DNA of 64,000 bases, taken from Phragmites australis. Its lineage: Eukaryota > Streptophyta > Magnoliopsida > Poales > Poaceae. Under the pieces are notes generated by a model. The model searched no databases. It worked only from the letters and a program-made list of their open reading frames with translations, and was not told where the DNA came from. The DNA lies in NCBI RefSeq assembly GCF_958298935.1, contig NC_084932.1, positions 18,765,501 to 18,829,500 on the forward strand. The letters are read 5' to 3'. Positions 52,523-63,445 of the stretch are shown piece after piece. The first letter of the stretch is position 1. Every line of letters begins with the position of its first letter. Position numbers and translations under genes: made by a program.

Positions 52523-54240
52523 GTAAGCATGTCTGTGCTTATCACTTGCTATTTAAAATTCATCACATCAGTATGAATCGTTAATATACGCCTATATTGC
52601 TCTTGTTCTGAGTTTTCCTCTGGAACCCATGTGTTAATATGCTTGGTGAGATGCTCAACTCGTGCGTGAAAAATACACTCTCTCTCATTTTCCCGCTGAC
52701 AAAAATGGATGCCAGTCGGTATGCGGCACAGGCGGCGATCGCTGACCTAAGTCCGTTGTGGTAGGCTGTGGTGCCCGTTTGCTGTGGCAATACACCGAGC
52801 ACTACTGAGCCTCTGGGTTTCTCGGGTGGTTCTATCGCTCGAGCATTAGTGGTCGGGACCACCTAGTCCCTAGAGGCGGGCTGTCGGTGCTTGGCCTGGT
52901 TAGTCCTGGCCCAAACACCACCGAACCATGGGACCTCTTGGTCGTATCTCTGTCTGTGCACTTCGCTGGTCCGAGCATTCGAGAGGTCGCGGGTCAGAAA
53001 CGAGCGCAAGCTATAATAAGTACCACACTGACAGAGCGCACCAAGCAAAGAAACCTTGCCTATTTAAGCTTATAGAGAAATGCTCGAGAACCAAGCAACC
53101 CGAGCACAAGGGCATCAGTACCCAAGGCGCTGCCGAGCCTCTAGGGTCCTCGGGTAATCCTACCGCTCGGGCATGAGTGGTCGGGACCACCTAGCCCCCG
53201 GGAAGTGCTCAGGTGCGAAAAGGACGACATGGGGGCTAAAACGCTCTGCACAAGGGAATCCACATTCCCGGGCGCCCTAAGCATGGGCATCTACCCTTTC
53301 CTAGCCTGGTCGGCCGAGAGGCTGACACCGACTCGGTAAGTCACTAAAGTCATGTGAATTTCCATTCATACATACGTAATAAACTATTGTTCCCGAGTTA
53401 TTCTCGGGACCCTCTTGTGCTAATCTGCTCGGCGAGGCGATCGATTCGCTTTTCCGGAACGACAAAGACAAACGATAGTCGGTGTACTGCACGGGCAGCG
53501 ATCGCTGACCTAAGTCCTTTATGGTAGGCTATGGTGCCTGGCTGGCATGGCAGTACCCCGAGCACTACCGAGACTTTGGGATTCTCGGGTAGTCCTACCG
53601 CTCGAGCATCAGTGGTCGGGACCACCTAGTCCCCAGGGTCGGGCTGTCGGTGCTCGGCTTGGTCAGTCCTACCCCGGACACCACCGAACCATGGGGACTC
53701 TTGGTTGCATTTCCTCCTATGCGCGTCTCCGGTCTATTTGTTTGAGAGGTCGCGAGGCAAAAAGCATTCACGAGTCGCGGCGGGTACCGTGCCAGGTGGA
53801 CTCACATCCCGAGCGAAAGAGTTTGTGTCTACTTGTGTCTATTTGACTCAGCAGCCGCGTACCCGGGAGCGCCCGGGGGCTGCGCGCCCCGAGCACAGGA
53901 CCCTACGCGCGGGCTCGGGGGCTGGATGCTCGGGAGCCGAGTACCCCGAGTACTACCGAACCCCTGAGGGTCTCGGGTAGTCCTGCTACTCGAGCATGAG
54001 TGGCCAGGGCAACCTCTTTCTCGGGGGTAAACTGCCGGTGCTCGGCCTGGTCAGTGCCACCCCGGGCATCAGTACAAACAAAGTCAAGGAAGAAGTACAA
54101 AGCGGAGTACGATTCCAAGGACGGCTTCTAATATACTGAAAGGAGGTAATCAACAGGGAATCACTTCCAGAATTACAACTTTCAAAAATAAGAGAAAACC
54201 CCTAAGTTATTACAGGCTACGGAGGAGGTCACGCGTCACC
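52523..54240 (+). repeat. Tandem-repeat array after pol in element C
   Basis: At least four degenerate units share a core around 'ctcgagcatyagtggtcggg' (starts near 52836, 53164, 53599 and 53988) and 'ctgtcggtgctyggcytggt' (52881, 53645, 54030). Spacing is about 330-435 bp, with one longer match offset by 760 bp. No ORF is supported. 3' UTR tandem repeats of Tat elements are known sources of satellite DNA. Confidence 0.75.
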
Positions 54241-54247
54241 ACCGCTA

Positions 54248-55566
54248 TCACTGCCCAGGCCCGGCTCTCACAGCCACTTCGGTGGCGACATCGCGGATGG
54301 CTGCCCGAGCGGCGGCTTCCTCCGCCTCAACCACGCCTTGTCGGGCTGGCTCCAGCGGGAAGGCGGGGTCTCGGCTGCGATAGCAGGAGAGAACGTGCTC
54401 GGCCACACCCTGGGCCAGCGCACGCCCCTCCCGGGTCACCAGTTCCTGGATCACGGTGGGAAGAGCCTCGAGGCACTGAGCGATCTCCGAGAACCCAAGG
54501 GCAAGATGGCCTAGCGTATCTAGCCCTTGGGAACCCATCAACACGGACCTGAGCCCGGCCGCCTCCACGAAGCCCCGCGCCTGCCGGAGGACGTCCTGCA
54601 TCATCGCCTTAACATGCGTCCGCTCTTCGCGGACGGCATTAAGATCCTCCTCGGCTTTCTTCAGCCGAGCTTCAAGACCTCTGCTGCTGGCGATGCTGGC
54701 AGGGACGTCCTTCGCGGCCCGTGCCTCCTGGAGTTGGGCAGCCACCTCGGTGCAGGCCCGCTCTAGTTGTTCGGCCTGGGCCTCGATGGCCTTCTCTCAG
54801 GCAGTTACGCCTGCCTCCTGGTTGGCAAGCCTGCTCCTCCTGGCGGAGAACATCGGCGCGGCCACGTTCGAGATCCTGGGCTTGGCGGCGAAGGTCTGTC
54901 TCGGCGGATAACGAGGCTTCCTCCCTCTTGCCAACTGCCACCTCCCGTGAGGCAACATCTTGCTCGCGCAAGGTGAGCTGCTCCTCACGAGTGGCCAGCT
55001 CACTAGCACGCTCCTTCGACGCCTGGTCGCGCAGCACTGCGAGCTCCCCCAAGCGCTCAGCCTCCTTCTGCGCGGCGATGGCCTCCTCGCGCACCTCCTC
55101 CAGGGCCTCCTGCTCCGTGGCCAGCTCCTGCAGGGACCTCTCGTAGGCCGCGCGGGCCGTGGCCACACAGGTCTCCAGGAGCTTGTGGGCCGCCCCCAGC
55201 CGGCCCCTTTCATCAACAAGGGCGGCGCGCTCCTCTTCGAGCTCGGCCTTCTCCACTGCAATGGTCGCCTCGAGCCGCCCGATGACCTCCCGAGCGCTCC
55301 CCAGCACCTCAAGGAGGGGTTTCGGGGCCTGGCCAGGAGATGGCCGAGAGCTGGATCCCCTCTGTGCCTTTTCAGCAGAGGCGCTTGGGGACCCCAATGG
55401 CGGCCGCGCCAACGCCACCCTTGTCGCGACGGCCTCCTCTGAAGCTGGTGGCTCCTCCCCAATCGGAGCGCTCGGGGCAGCGCCAGCCTGGCCTCTCAAC
55501 TCAGGGTCAGGGGAAGGCCTCGGTTGCTCGGGAGACACTCGGCTTCCTGAAGATCCCTTGGGCGGC
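54248..55566 (-). pseudogene. Antisense coiled-coil exon of element C
   Basis: Two overlapping minus-strand frames (54672-55613 and 54248-54745) encode a long Glu/Ala/Arg-rich coiled coil (AELEEERAALVDERGRLGAA, QEALEEVREEAIAAQKEAER, ELATREEQLTLREQD), then a C-terminal domain (LAQGVAEHVLSCYRSRDPAF). A frameshift near 54750 splits it. The N-terminal side is preceded by a canonical intron at 55567-55638. It continues the protein begun at 56999 and corresponds to the antisense coiled-coil exon in element A. Function is unknown. Confidence 0.62.
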
Positions 55567-55638
55567 CTGGAACGGAAACATATCAACCCCCAGCCAAGAC
55601 ACGGGCAAAACAAGCTCGAAGAAAGAAAAGGGGCTTAC
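55567..55638 (-). other. Candidate 72-bp intron in the antisense gene of element C
   Basis: The minus strand starts GTAAGCCCC and ends CGTTCCAG, with a pyrimidine-rich stretch before it. It contains an in-frame TAA, and its removal keeps the frame between the two antisense ORFs. Confidence 0.5.
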
Positions 55639-56999
55639 GTGGTTTTGGGCTCGCGGTACCGCCATCGAGACTATGGGATTTGGAACTCAGCGGCCTTCGA
55701 CCTGGGCTCCGGCCTTCTCCTCTTCGGGGGTGGGCTCTGGCCCCCGAGCCGTTGTGAACTGGTCCCAGCATCCGCCCCGGGACCTGCTCCCGAGGGCTGG
55801 CCAGTTCGGCCACCGGCTGTCGCTCCGCCAGCAGTCAGCTGAGGTTCTCGGCGCGGGGATGGCGGAGGTGATGGCGACGGAGAGGACGAGGATGGTAGGG
55901 CGATGGGCGACCAGGAACGCTTCCCCCTGTCGCCCTGGCTCGACGGTCTGCCATCGTCTGCGGCAGCGCCCCACCCTCCGATGTCGTCTACCCCGGGAAT
56001 ATGCAGTGTCCCGGGGTCTCGGCGCCCCGTGCGATCCGTCGGCCCCAAGGCGTCAAAGACCGGCATCGACTCCTGCAGAGCCGTCCGGCCCGGGTCTGAA
56101 CAAAGCGCCAGGTCTTTGCGTGGCAGGATCGCCCGGGCGAGGTCTTCGACGCTGGTTACCACCTTGAGCAGCGCCGCCAGGGCCCCCTCATCAAGGTTCC
56201 CGCCCTCGCCTATACACATCCTCGTCACATCACGAGGCCCGGTGTACATCCAGGCGGGACGGACGTGATCCCTCAGGGGGGCCAGCCGGCGGCGCAGGAA
56301 GTCGGCGACCACCATTAGTGAGGTAAGCCCCGCCCGGCGCAGGTCTTCGATGCGGTTCAGCACTGGGCGCAGGCGGGCATCCTCTGCGGGAGCGGACTCC
56401 CAGACCCGTTTGTTGGGCTCCACCGGCGATCGGGGTAGCGAAAGGCAATCGTGGGGGCTGACGTCGACGTAGACCCAGTCCCGGCGCCAGTCGTCCCACT
56501 TGCCGCACAGCACCTGCTGGATGCAGGCGTCGCTGACTCCCTCCCGCAGGCGAAAGTTGCAGCAGCCCACGACCTCCACATCGTCCGACCCTTTCTTCTT
56601 CCCAGCCGCTCGGAGGATGAAGAAGTGTCGGAAGAGCACCACAGACGGAGGCACCCCTACGAAAATCTCGCAGAGGTGGGCGAAGACCGCCAGGATCACC
56701 ACCGAATTTGGACTCAGGTGGGCCAACTGGACGCCGTAAGTGTCCAACACTTGCATGAAGAATGCCGAAAACGGCAGCACTAGACCGGTGGCCACGAAGG
56801 AGGCAAAGATGATGATCTGCCCGGACCCACACGGGGCGGGCGGATGGGTGGCCGACGTCACCACCAATGCTCCCCGCTGGCCAGCAGGGACCATAAGCTT
56901 CCGCACCTTCTCCGCGCCCTCCTCGTTCAGGAGGTGGGATTTCAGCAGAATGCCGCCGACGTTCGAAGCCTCCCGACGGCCGCCTCCTGCCCTTGGCAT
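55639..56999 (-). pseudogene. Antisense gene of element C with 'putative gypsy type transposon' domain
   Basis: Start ATG at 56999 (MPRAGGGRREASNVGG), seven codons inside the longest open frame, because it lies just upstream of the conserved part. Residues about 60-270 include LPFSAFFMQVLDTYGVQLAH, LSPNSVVILAVFAHLCEIFV, SVVLFRHFFILRAAGKKKGS and a WVYVD motif. I read this as the plant 'putative gypsy type transposon' family (PF04195), common in antisense ORFs of grass Tat elements. A low-complexity Ser/Pro linker follows. A TAG at 55671-55673 lies 11 codons before the intron, so this copy is probably broken. A TATA-like 'cgataaaaaag' lies upstream on the minus strand at about 57133-57144. Confidence 0.7.
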
Positions 57000-57440
57000 T
57001 TTCAGGGGTGGGAAGTGCACTGGAGGTAGCTGGAGTAAAGGTGCACTGAAGGCTGAAGAGAAGGCTCCCAGTGCTCAAGAATGGCAAAGGCAAGAATGGC
57101 GATTAAGGAGGGCAACAGTCCGTTGCCTCTCCCCTTTTTTATCGCTGGGAGTTCAAACGCCTTATTCCTCGGCGCAATAAGCGAGGCACGTCTTCCTCGA
57201 TCCGCGCGGAAGCCTGGGTGGCCTGGGCGTCTCCCGCCTCATCATCACCTTCCTCAAAAGTCGAAAGGGCACGCGCCCTTTCGGCTCCTCCTTGGGTTAT
57301 ACCAAGAGCTTGGGCCTAAACGTTGCAAGGCCCGCAAAGATTTCAGCACCGGGCGAAAAAAAGCCACGTGGCACCAATGCTCTGATCGACCTCGAAGAAA
57401 TACGGCCCCACCCTCAGTCTCTAGACCATCGCCTGCCGAT
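57000..57440 (-). other. Promoter and leader region of the antisense gene in element C
   Basis: No plus-strand gene. The minus-strand TATA-like string at about 57133-57144 fits transcription toward 56999. Otherwise it is the 3' internal region of the element. Confidence 0.4.
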
Positions 57441-57455
57441 GGGCCTGGGGGCTGC
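57441..57455 (+). other. Polypurine tract region of element C
   Basis: 'gggcctgggggctgc' directly precedes the 3' LTR. 'tgggggct' before the LTR start is usual in grass Tat elements. Confidence 0.65.
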
Positions 57456-58549
57456 CGTCGGTGATATGGGATCCGGGGGTTCCCGAGTCCCGAGGCCAGG
57501 ACAGCGCAGTGCCACATGGCGCATTCCCTCGGGGACTACCTCCCCGAGGGCCTGAGGGAAGCAAGGTTCGGGAGTGGGTGCTCGGGGACGAGAACAGTTG
57601 GTCCCCGAGTACCCAGAGAGCCCCGAGGACCCGAGGGAAGCCAAGTCCGGGAGTAGGTGCTCGGGGGCAGGAACAGTTGGTCCCCGAGCACCCAGAGAGC
57701 CCCGGGCACCCGTCAAGCCCCATGTTGGTGGACCCCGCAGGGACTCCACGATAAGGTGTCGGTCGGTGGGAGGCTCGATGCCGCATTTAATGAGGAGTGC
57801 GGGCGGTCACATCTAGCCACTTTCCCCCACGCCTGCCGTACCAAATACGCCATTCTCTGCCGCCGCCTGGCAGGAAGGCGTGGCACAATTAATGCGGCGG
57901 GTCCCATCGCATGTCCCCTCGCGGGGCCCATGAAGGAAGGCGGTTTGAAGATATCCTTGATGGGCACGAGGCTTATCACCCTGTCACATCGGACCGCGAC
58001 AGACCTACTCTGCCCAAACGGGCATGAGAGAATACTCAGAAGCTGGCCGGTGGGCGCCCCTGTGCCTTCCAAAGCTGGAACACGAAGACCAATGGAACCG
58101 TCCGAGGGATATTTTTTAAACCCTCTGTAACATCAACTGTAGACTAATGATGGCCACTTTCCATTTATTGTTTACAGGAACTTGTTCCCTCGTTCTGGGC
58201 ATTCCCTGAATGGCCTCCCCCCCCCCCAGTAGATAAAAGGGGGGGAGCACCTTGAAAAGAGAGGGTGGAAAAAGATAGAGATAGAGATCGATCGATAGAC
58301 ATCCGAGGAAGAGACATCTGAAGAACATTGATAATATACAGAACACACAAGAGTAGGGTATTACGCCTCCGTGTGGCCTGAACCTGTCTAACCCTTGGTG
58401 CATTCATTTCTACTAGCTGACGAAGATCCATCCTGCCTAAGTCCCACACGCATTAACCCCACGTACGAGGTAGTTTCAGGACCAGCCCCCCGGCCGAATC
58501 TCGAAGGGGATCCCTCAGGATCCCTGCTCGCGGTGTTCATCCACTGACA
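57456..58549 (+). repeat. Element C 3' LTR (1094 bp)
   Basis: Starts 'cgtcggtgatatggg' (first base changed from T compared with the 5' LTR) and ends 'tccactgaca'. It contains the same 79-bp direct repeats as the 5' LTR, a C run at about 58217-58226 and a TATA-like 'gataaaag' near 58232. 'agtagggtattacgcc' near 58352 matches element A's LTR. Confidence 0.92.
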
Positions 58550-58554
58550 GCTTT
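58550..58554. repeat. Target-site duplication, right copy (gcttt) of element C
   Basis: It matches 48075-48079. Confidence 0.85.
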
Positions 58555-60740
58555 GTACTCACGCAAGGCATTGGAAGATAACTTTGATATTGTGGTGTAT
58601 GTAAAAATAGTGCCATGACTGGTGCATGGTGATACAGTGAGTACCGTAGAAGGATCAGGCCAGCAGGTGATGCATGAAGAGGATGGAGAGGATGTTGAGA
58701 AGGGCAGTTCCGGTAGAGATGGAGCTAGAGTGGACCATTCTGATGTAGATACAGGATGCATGGATGATGAAACCGGTGTTAGCGAGGATGAAGAAGATGT
58801 TGATAATGATGACCCGGTGCCAGCGATCCAGTACTTTCGTGGTGCTGGTTTGCTGGATTGTGCAGTCGCTGAGTATAACACCTTATCTAACTGGGGATAC
58901 CAGAATAGGGACATACAGGTCGAACAACAATTTTGTAATAGGGGGGAGGTCATCCATTTTATTAGCAACTATGCTGTATGACAAGAAGGGACCACAAGTG
59001 CACTCGGTCTAACCCTACAGAGTATGAGGTCAGGTGTTTCAAGCATCCGATTTGTCCTTACTTCATACGAGCACAAAAGCCAAAATATGAGAACTATTTT
59101 GTGATCAGTAGGCAGACCCCGCATACATGCAACGAAGAGGCTATTAGGAATATGAGCCACGCCGTTGATGCGAGGTTCATAGCCTAACTCCTCATCACCT
59201 TTGTTGGCACGAACATTTTTTTGTTGCCAAAATTCATTATGGAGGAGGTGCAGACTAAGACGGGTATGTTGATCAATTATCATACCGCGTGGCGAGCGAA
59301 GCAGAAAGTATTAAAGATGCTATTTGGAAGCTTCGAGGAGTCTTACAACTATGCTTCGAGGCTACTGCAGAAGATTGTCATGATGAACTCAGTGGGTGAT
59401 GGCGGATGAGAGATCAAGCTAGAGGATGGTTTATACAATACCACTGATCGATACCTCATTAGGTTATTCTGGTCCATTGGACAATACATCGAAGCTTTCA
59501 GATATTGCAGGTCGGTTCTATGCGTGGATGCTACATTTCTGAGCGGCAAGTACCATAGTACCCTTATGATAGCGGTGGTGGTGGATGCAAATAATTAGAT
59601 CATTCCTCTCGCCTTTGTAATGGTTGAGAGTGAGAACAATGATAGCTGGTTGCGGTTCCACACTTTGTTAAGGACATGTGTCGTGGGCAACAGGGAACGA
59701 GTTTGCATCATCTCTGACCATAACAAGGGCCTTCTATATGCGTTGGACGTGTTGCATGATAGCACAAACTACTTCATTGCATGGCCTGATGTGGAGAGAA
59801 GATGATACATGCGCCACTTGGGAGCGAACCTATACACAAGTTACAGTAGCAAGTTTCTTGTAAAGAGATTCAAAGGTTTGTGTCTGCAGAACCAGTAGGC
59901 GAAGTTCAACGAGATATGGAGAGAGTTAAATGAGACTACTCGTAAGATGATGGCAGATCAACAAGAATAGGAGGATCATCTGCGAACGCAAAAGGTTGGG
60001 GGGCAAACTATCGTTACATGTTCACATGCTATGTTTAGCCAATGGATAGCGGGGAAGCCGACGGAGCGTTGGACCCTAATCCATGACACTCACGGTGCCA
60101 GGCTAGCACTTAGAATTTAAATGATCATATTGAACCCTATCTTATGCAAATAGGCCTTCTAAAATTTTTGTATACCGTGTTAGGTACACCATTATGATAA
60201 CAAACATAATGGAGGTGTTCAATAATATCCTAAAGGGAGTACTAGGCCTCTCGTTGTGTGCCATCATTGAGCTCACATTCTATAAAATGACGGACTACTT
60301 TCGAGACCGTGGTAATGCTGCTATGAATTGCAGTACGTGGTTTGCACCTAAGGTGGAGGCAATATTATCCAGAAGGAGGAACAAGTCACACTTTCATCGG
60401 ACGAGGATTTACGACATGGCCAACAACGACTTTGAGGTCATGTGCCGCCGTAGGTATGCTTCAGGGTATAGCGCAGGGGACACCGTACAGCAATGTCAAC
60501 TTGGGCCTCACGAGACGAAGTGCACATGCACTAAGCCAAAACTGCATCATATCCCGTGCTCGCATGTATTAGCCGCTTGCAGGGATATAAGTGGCAATGA
60601 CGGATCATAGTATGTAGCATCATATTTCATGATAAATGCATTGAGGAGTACATGACTTTCAAAGATGCAGTCCTTCAACATCGGAAGCAGCTACATGGGT
60701 ACCTTATCCCCGAACATGACGCACTGATCCTAGAAGGCTG
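58555..60740 (+). pseudogene. Mutator-like (MULE, mudrA-type) transposase remnant
   Basis: Pieces in several frames follow the MURA order: an acidic N-terminal linker (58670-58830) and a MuDR DNA-binding region (GYQNRDIQVEQQFCNRGEVI; RCFKHPICPYFIRAQ, about 58900-59090). Next is the catalytic core with CVDATFLSGKYHSTLMIAVV (first Asp, about 59520) and PLAFVMVESENNDSWLRF, ISDHNKGLLYAL (second Asp, about 59710). A SWIM zinc finger ends it (CTCTKPKLHHIPCSHVLAAC, about 60525-60590). At least eight stops or shifts. No terminal inverted repeats were found. Element C sits directly on its left side, so the 5' end of the MULE may lie left of 48075. Confidence 0.8.
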
Positions 60741-60959
60741 ATGAGCCTATGGCTCCTTCAGATATGATCAATACTATTAATATTCCTCAAATCATACAAG
60801 GTCCAACTACAAGAGCACATACGCGATAATTAAACCACCAAGTGAACTCGTTCCTTACTGTTCATGCTTCCTTGGATGAATTACTACTAAATTCTTATGA
60901 TATTTTGTTACTTAGGAATATAGGAAAAAAGCACCACAACCTTACTCAGACGTCACCCC

Positions 60960-61665
60960 TCGAAGGCTAAGTCTACTCGAACTCGAGGCTGAGATCTAGC
61001 CGTTGTCGAAGTCGTGGTCATGGTTGTTGTCAAGTCTCAAGACAGCACGTCAGTAAAACGGGCATAACTCTCTCATACAAAGTCTGTTTTAGGCAATCTT
61101 AAATATTCTGGAAAGTTTACAACGAGCCCTTTCCAATGGATATGAGCTCGACCAAATATTCCTTATAGTTAGTCAGAGTCAAAGAAATAAGGTGTTGCGT
61201 CACCGATTTGGACCTAGTTGGATCTTGTAATCGTGTCGAGGCCAGAGTCCAGGTTGTGTACGCCTCTTTAAATAGCTGCACAACCCTAGGTCGACCTCCT
61301 CACATCCCCCCATATATACACAGTAGCTGTCGTAGTTTAGGCTCAGGTTTTACTTAAATTATTATGTTTTATACAGTTTCACCGCTTGTTCGGTTTGTGA
61401 AACCCCCAACTCGAGCACTTCATTGGTAATTAGTAATATTCAGATTGTATCTACCTGTTCTGGCTTGTGTTCTTGATTCGCTTACAAGAAAAGCTTTCTT
61501 GGTGACGTCAACCACATCTTAGCACGGTTGATAACCATGGAGTAGTGATGTAGTGGTTGCGAGAGTTCTTGATCTGTCTTGGTCAAAGCTTTTGGATCAT
61601 CAACATCGAAACTCCACCAATCGACTTATCATATTACCCTCGGAAGATTGGACAATCGCGTATCA
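60960..61665 (+). repeat. LTR of element F (left edge approximate)
   Basis: TATA-like 'tttaaatagctgcacaaccc' near 61269 and a CA end two bases before the PBS. No second copy is in the window, so the left edge is a guess. Confidence 0.5.
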
Positions 61666-61667
61666 AG

Positions 61668-61680
61668 TAGTATCAGAGCC
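61668..61680 (+). other. Primer-binding site of element F (tRNA-Met type, one mismatch)
   Basis: 'tagtatcagagcc' differs from the classic TGGTATCAGAGCC at one base. Confidence 0.7.
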
Positions 61681-62189
61681 TCGGTTGCCCGTTAGGTAAT
61701 CTCAGTTATCCCCTTTTGTTTCGTCGAGTTCCATTACCTAGAGTCCAGAAAATTGCCCCACAAAAGATTTATATTTTAGTTCTTCCATTGTCCAAACCAC
61801 TTTGAGCTTTTTGCAATTTTGTTTTAGTTTCACGTTGTTGAATTTGAGTCCATCGTCGGTGTCTTTGTTACTGGTTTTGGTCATCGTGTTCTAGTTTCTA
61901 GTGTGAAGTCTTCGCTGTTATAATCGTCGGGTATCTCGGCCTGGCCTTGTTTGCTATAGCTAAGATTATGTCTCTAGTCGAGTCAACCATCAAATCATGT
62001 TCGACCACTAGTCACTTTAACCATCTACTCATGTTCGACCACTAGTCGAGTCAACCATCAAGTCATGTCACATTCGTAAAAAAAAGATTCACTCATTGGT
62101 TTCTTCCTATTCTAATTCCTTCCTACATGTAAAATGTGTTATAGAATAAGACGTGTTGCATATAGTCTAGTGACATATTCGTGCATCCT

Positions 62190-62450
62190 GATGTTTTCTA
62201 TTATTTTGATTTTTTAAATTCTAATTTTTTTTTATTTTTTCTATTATTTCTGATTTTTTATAAAAATATCTATTTTTTTCTGATTTTTCAGGTTTTTTAA
62301 ATTTTCCTGATTTTTTTATAACTTTTCCTGATTTCTCTATTATTTTTTAAAAAATATCTGATTTTTCTATTTTCCTGAGTTTTTATTTTTTTTCCCTATT
62401 TTCTTAATTTTGTGATTCTTTCTATTATTTATAATTTTTAAATTGAGTAA
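62190..62450. repeat. T-rich low-complexity stretch
   Basis: Repeated 'ctgattttt' and 'tctattattt' words. No coding potential. Confidence 0.7.
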
Positions 62451-63445
62451 AATGCTACGCAGGCGCTCGATGGCACACCACTATACACCAGAGTAGGGTG
62501 ACCTATAATGCATAACTTAATAATATTAATAATCTAAATCTACGGTTTAAGAGTCTATGGACCTAATAACACAGCTTGATAAGTTTAAGGACATCAAATG
62601 TATTTTAATTTTTTTTTTATAACATTTCATGGTTAGCCTGAGTGTTATGCAGATATCTTTCACCCTAAATTTCCATTGTCACATACGAAGGTGACAAAGA
62701 CATCAGGAAATTTTGGAATGTACTCAAACGTACACAATTTACGTTTATAATGCAGAAAGAGCAACAATATGCTAACATTGAACTCCTATATCCTTCTCTG
62801 CTTTTAACTATAGTTTCTATGAAAATACGCTTTTCAGGCTCTTAAACAAAAATCTTAAATGTTATCCAACTCTTAGTGGGCATAGGCACTGATACTCATG
62901 AAGACGCCTGACTAACAAAACACCATACATTTCAGTTTGGAAGATTTGCTGGATCGATAAACTAAACTGTATTAATCATATGCTTGTTTAAAAGTGAATA
63001 GGTGACAAAGAAAGATGGTAGTCATCACCTAGCTACTCGGGCTTGATTTAATTGGTATCAACGGAGTGAGCTTTTCTCCGTGCCCTTTTTTTCCACTGGA
63101 TTTTTAGATGGAGTTTTTAGCGAGATGTACGTACCAACTATAAACATGGGTCCTTTCCTAGTAGTAGCTATTTGGACTGCTATCCCATCAGAGCTTACAG
63201 TTAAAGGACTACTGTTTGAGAAAAGGCTCATACCTACAAAGGAGCCCATGTAGCAAAGCAGCTCATGTCAAGGCCCAAAGACCTCTTTGTAATATTTGTA
63301 TCACACCAAGGAATGAAGAGGAAGTTTCACCTCACCTAAAGGACCCAAGGGGTTAAAGGTAGGGGTTGATTCCTCTCATCTCCACTCTCTCTCTCTCTTT
63401 GCCTGAAATGAACCATTCAGCACTGTAGCTAAAAATAATTCCAAC
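62451..63445. other. Unassigned DNA ending in a probable gypsy LTR end
   Basis: No gene. The last part (about 63250-63445) has a CT-rich stretch and ends 'aataattccaaca', directly before a leader-like string, so it may be the 3' portion of an LTR. Nothing else is supported. Confidence 0.35.

Larger units (their letters stand above)
48080..58549 (+). mobile_element. Element C: Ty3/gypsy Tat-lineage retrotransposon with internal deletion
   Basis: 5' LTR start at 48080, 3' LTR 57456-58549, polypurine tract before the latter, and a perfect 5-bp target duplication. Between them: the protease end, RT, RNase H, second RNase H-like domain, integrase, a tandem-repeat array, and an antisense gene next to the 3' LTR. 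The 3' half of the 5' LTR, PBS, gag and most of protease are missing at one junction near 48682. LTR overlap differs by several percent by eye, clearly older than the SIRE element. Confidence 0.93.
60741..62190 (+). mobile_element. Element F: gypsy 3' internal end, LTR, PBS and leader (remnant)
   Basis: The segment near 60760-60960 encodes scraps like QGPTTRAHTR, then stop, then NHQVNSFLTVHASLDELLL, a tail seen after integrase in some grass gypsy elements. An LTR follows, ending 'gcgtatca' at 61665. A tRNA-Met-type site 'tagtatcagagcc' lies at 61668-61680. A leader with 'cgaccactagtcgagtcaac' repeats (61979-62070) comes next. No downstream gag frame is found. Confidence 0.6.

Noticed and set aside
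54527..56167. Plus-strand ORFs of 100-275 codons opposite the antisense gene of element C
   Set aside because: GC-rich shadows. The minus-strand frames have the coiled-coil pattern and the recognised domain.
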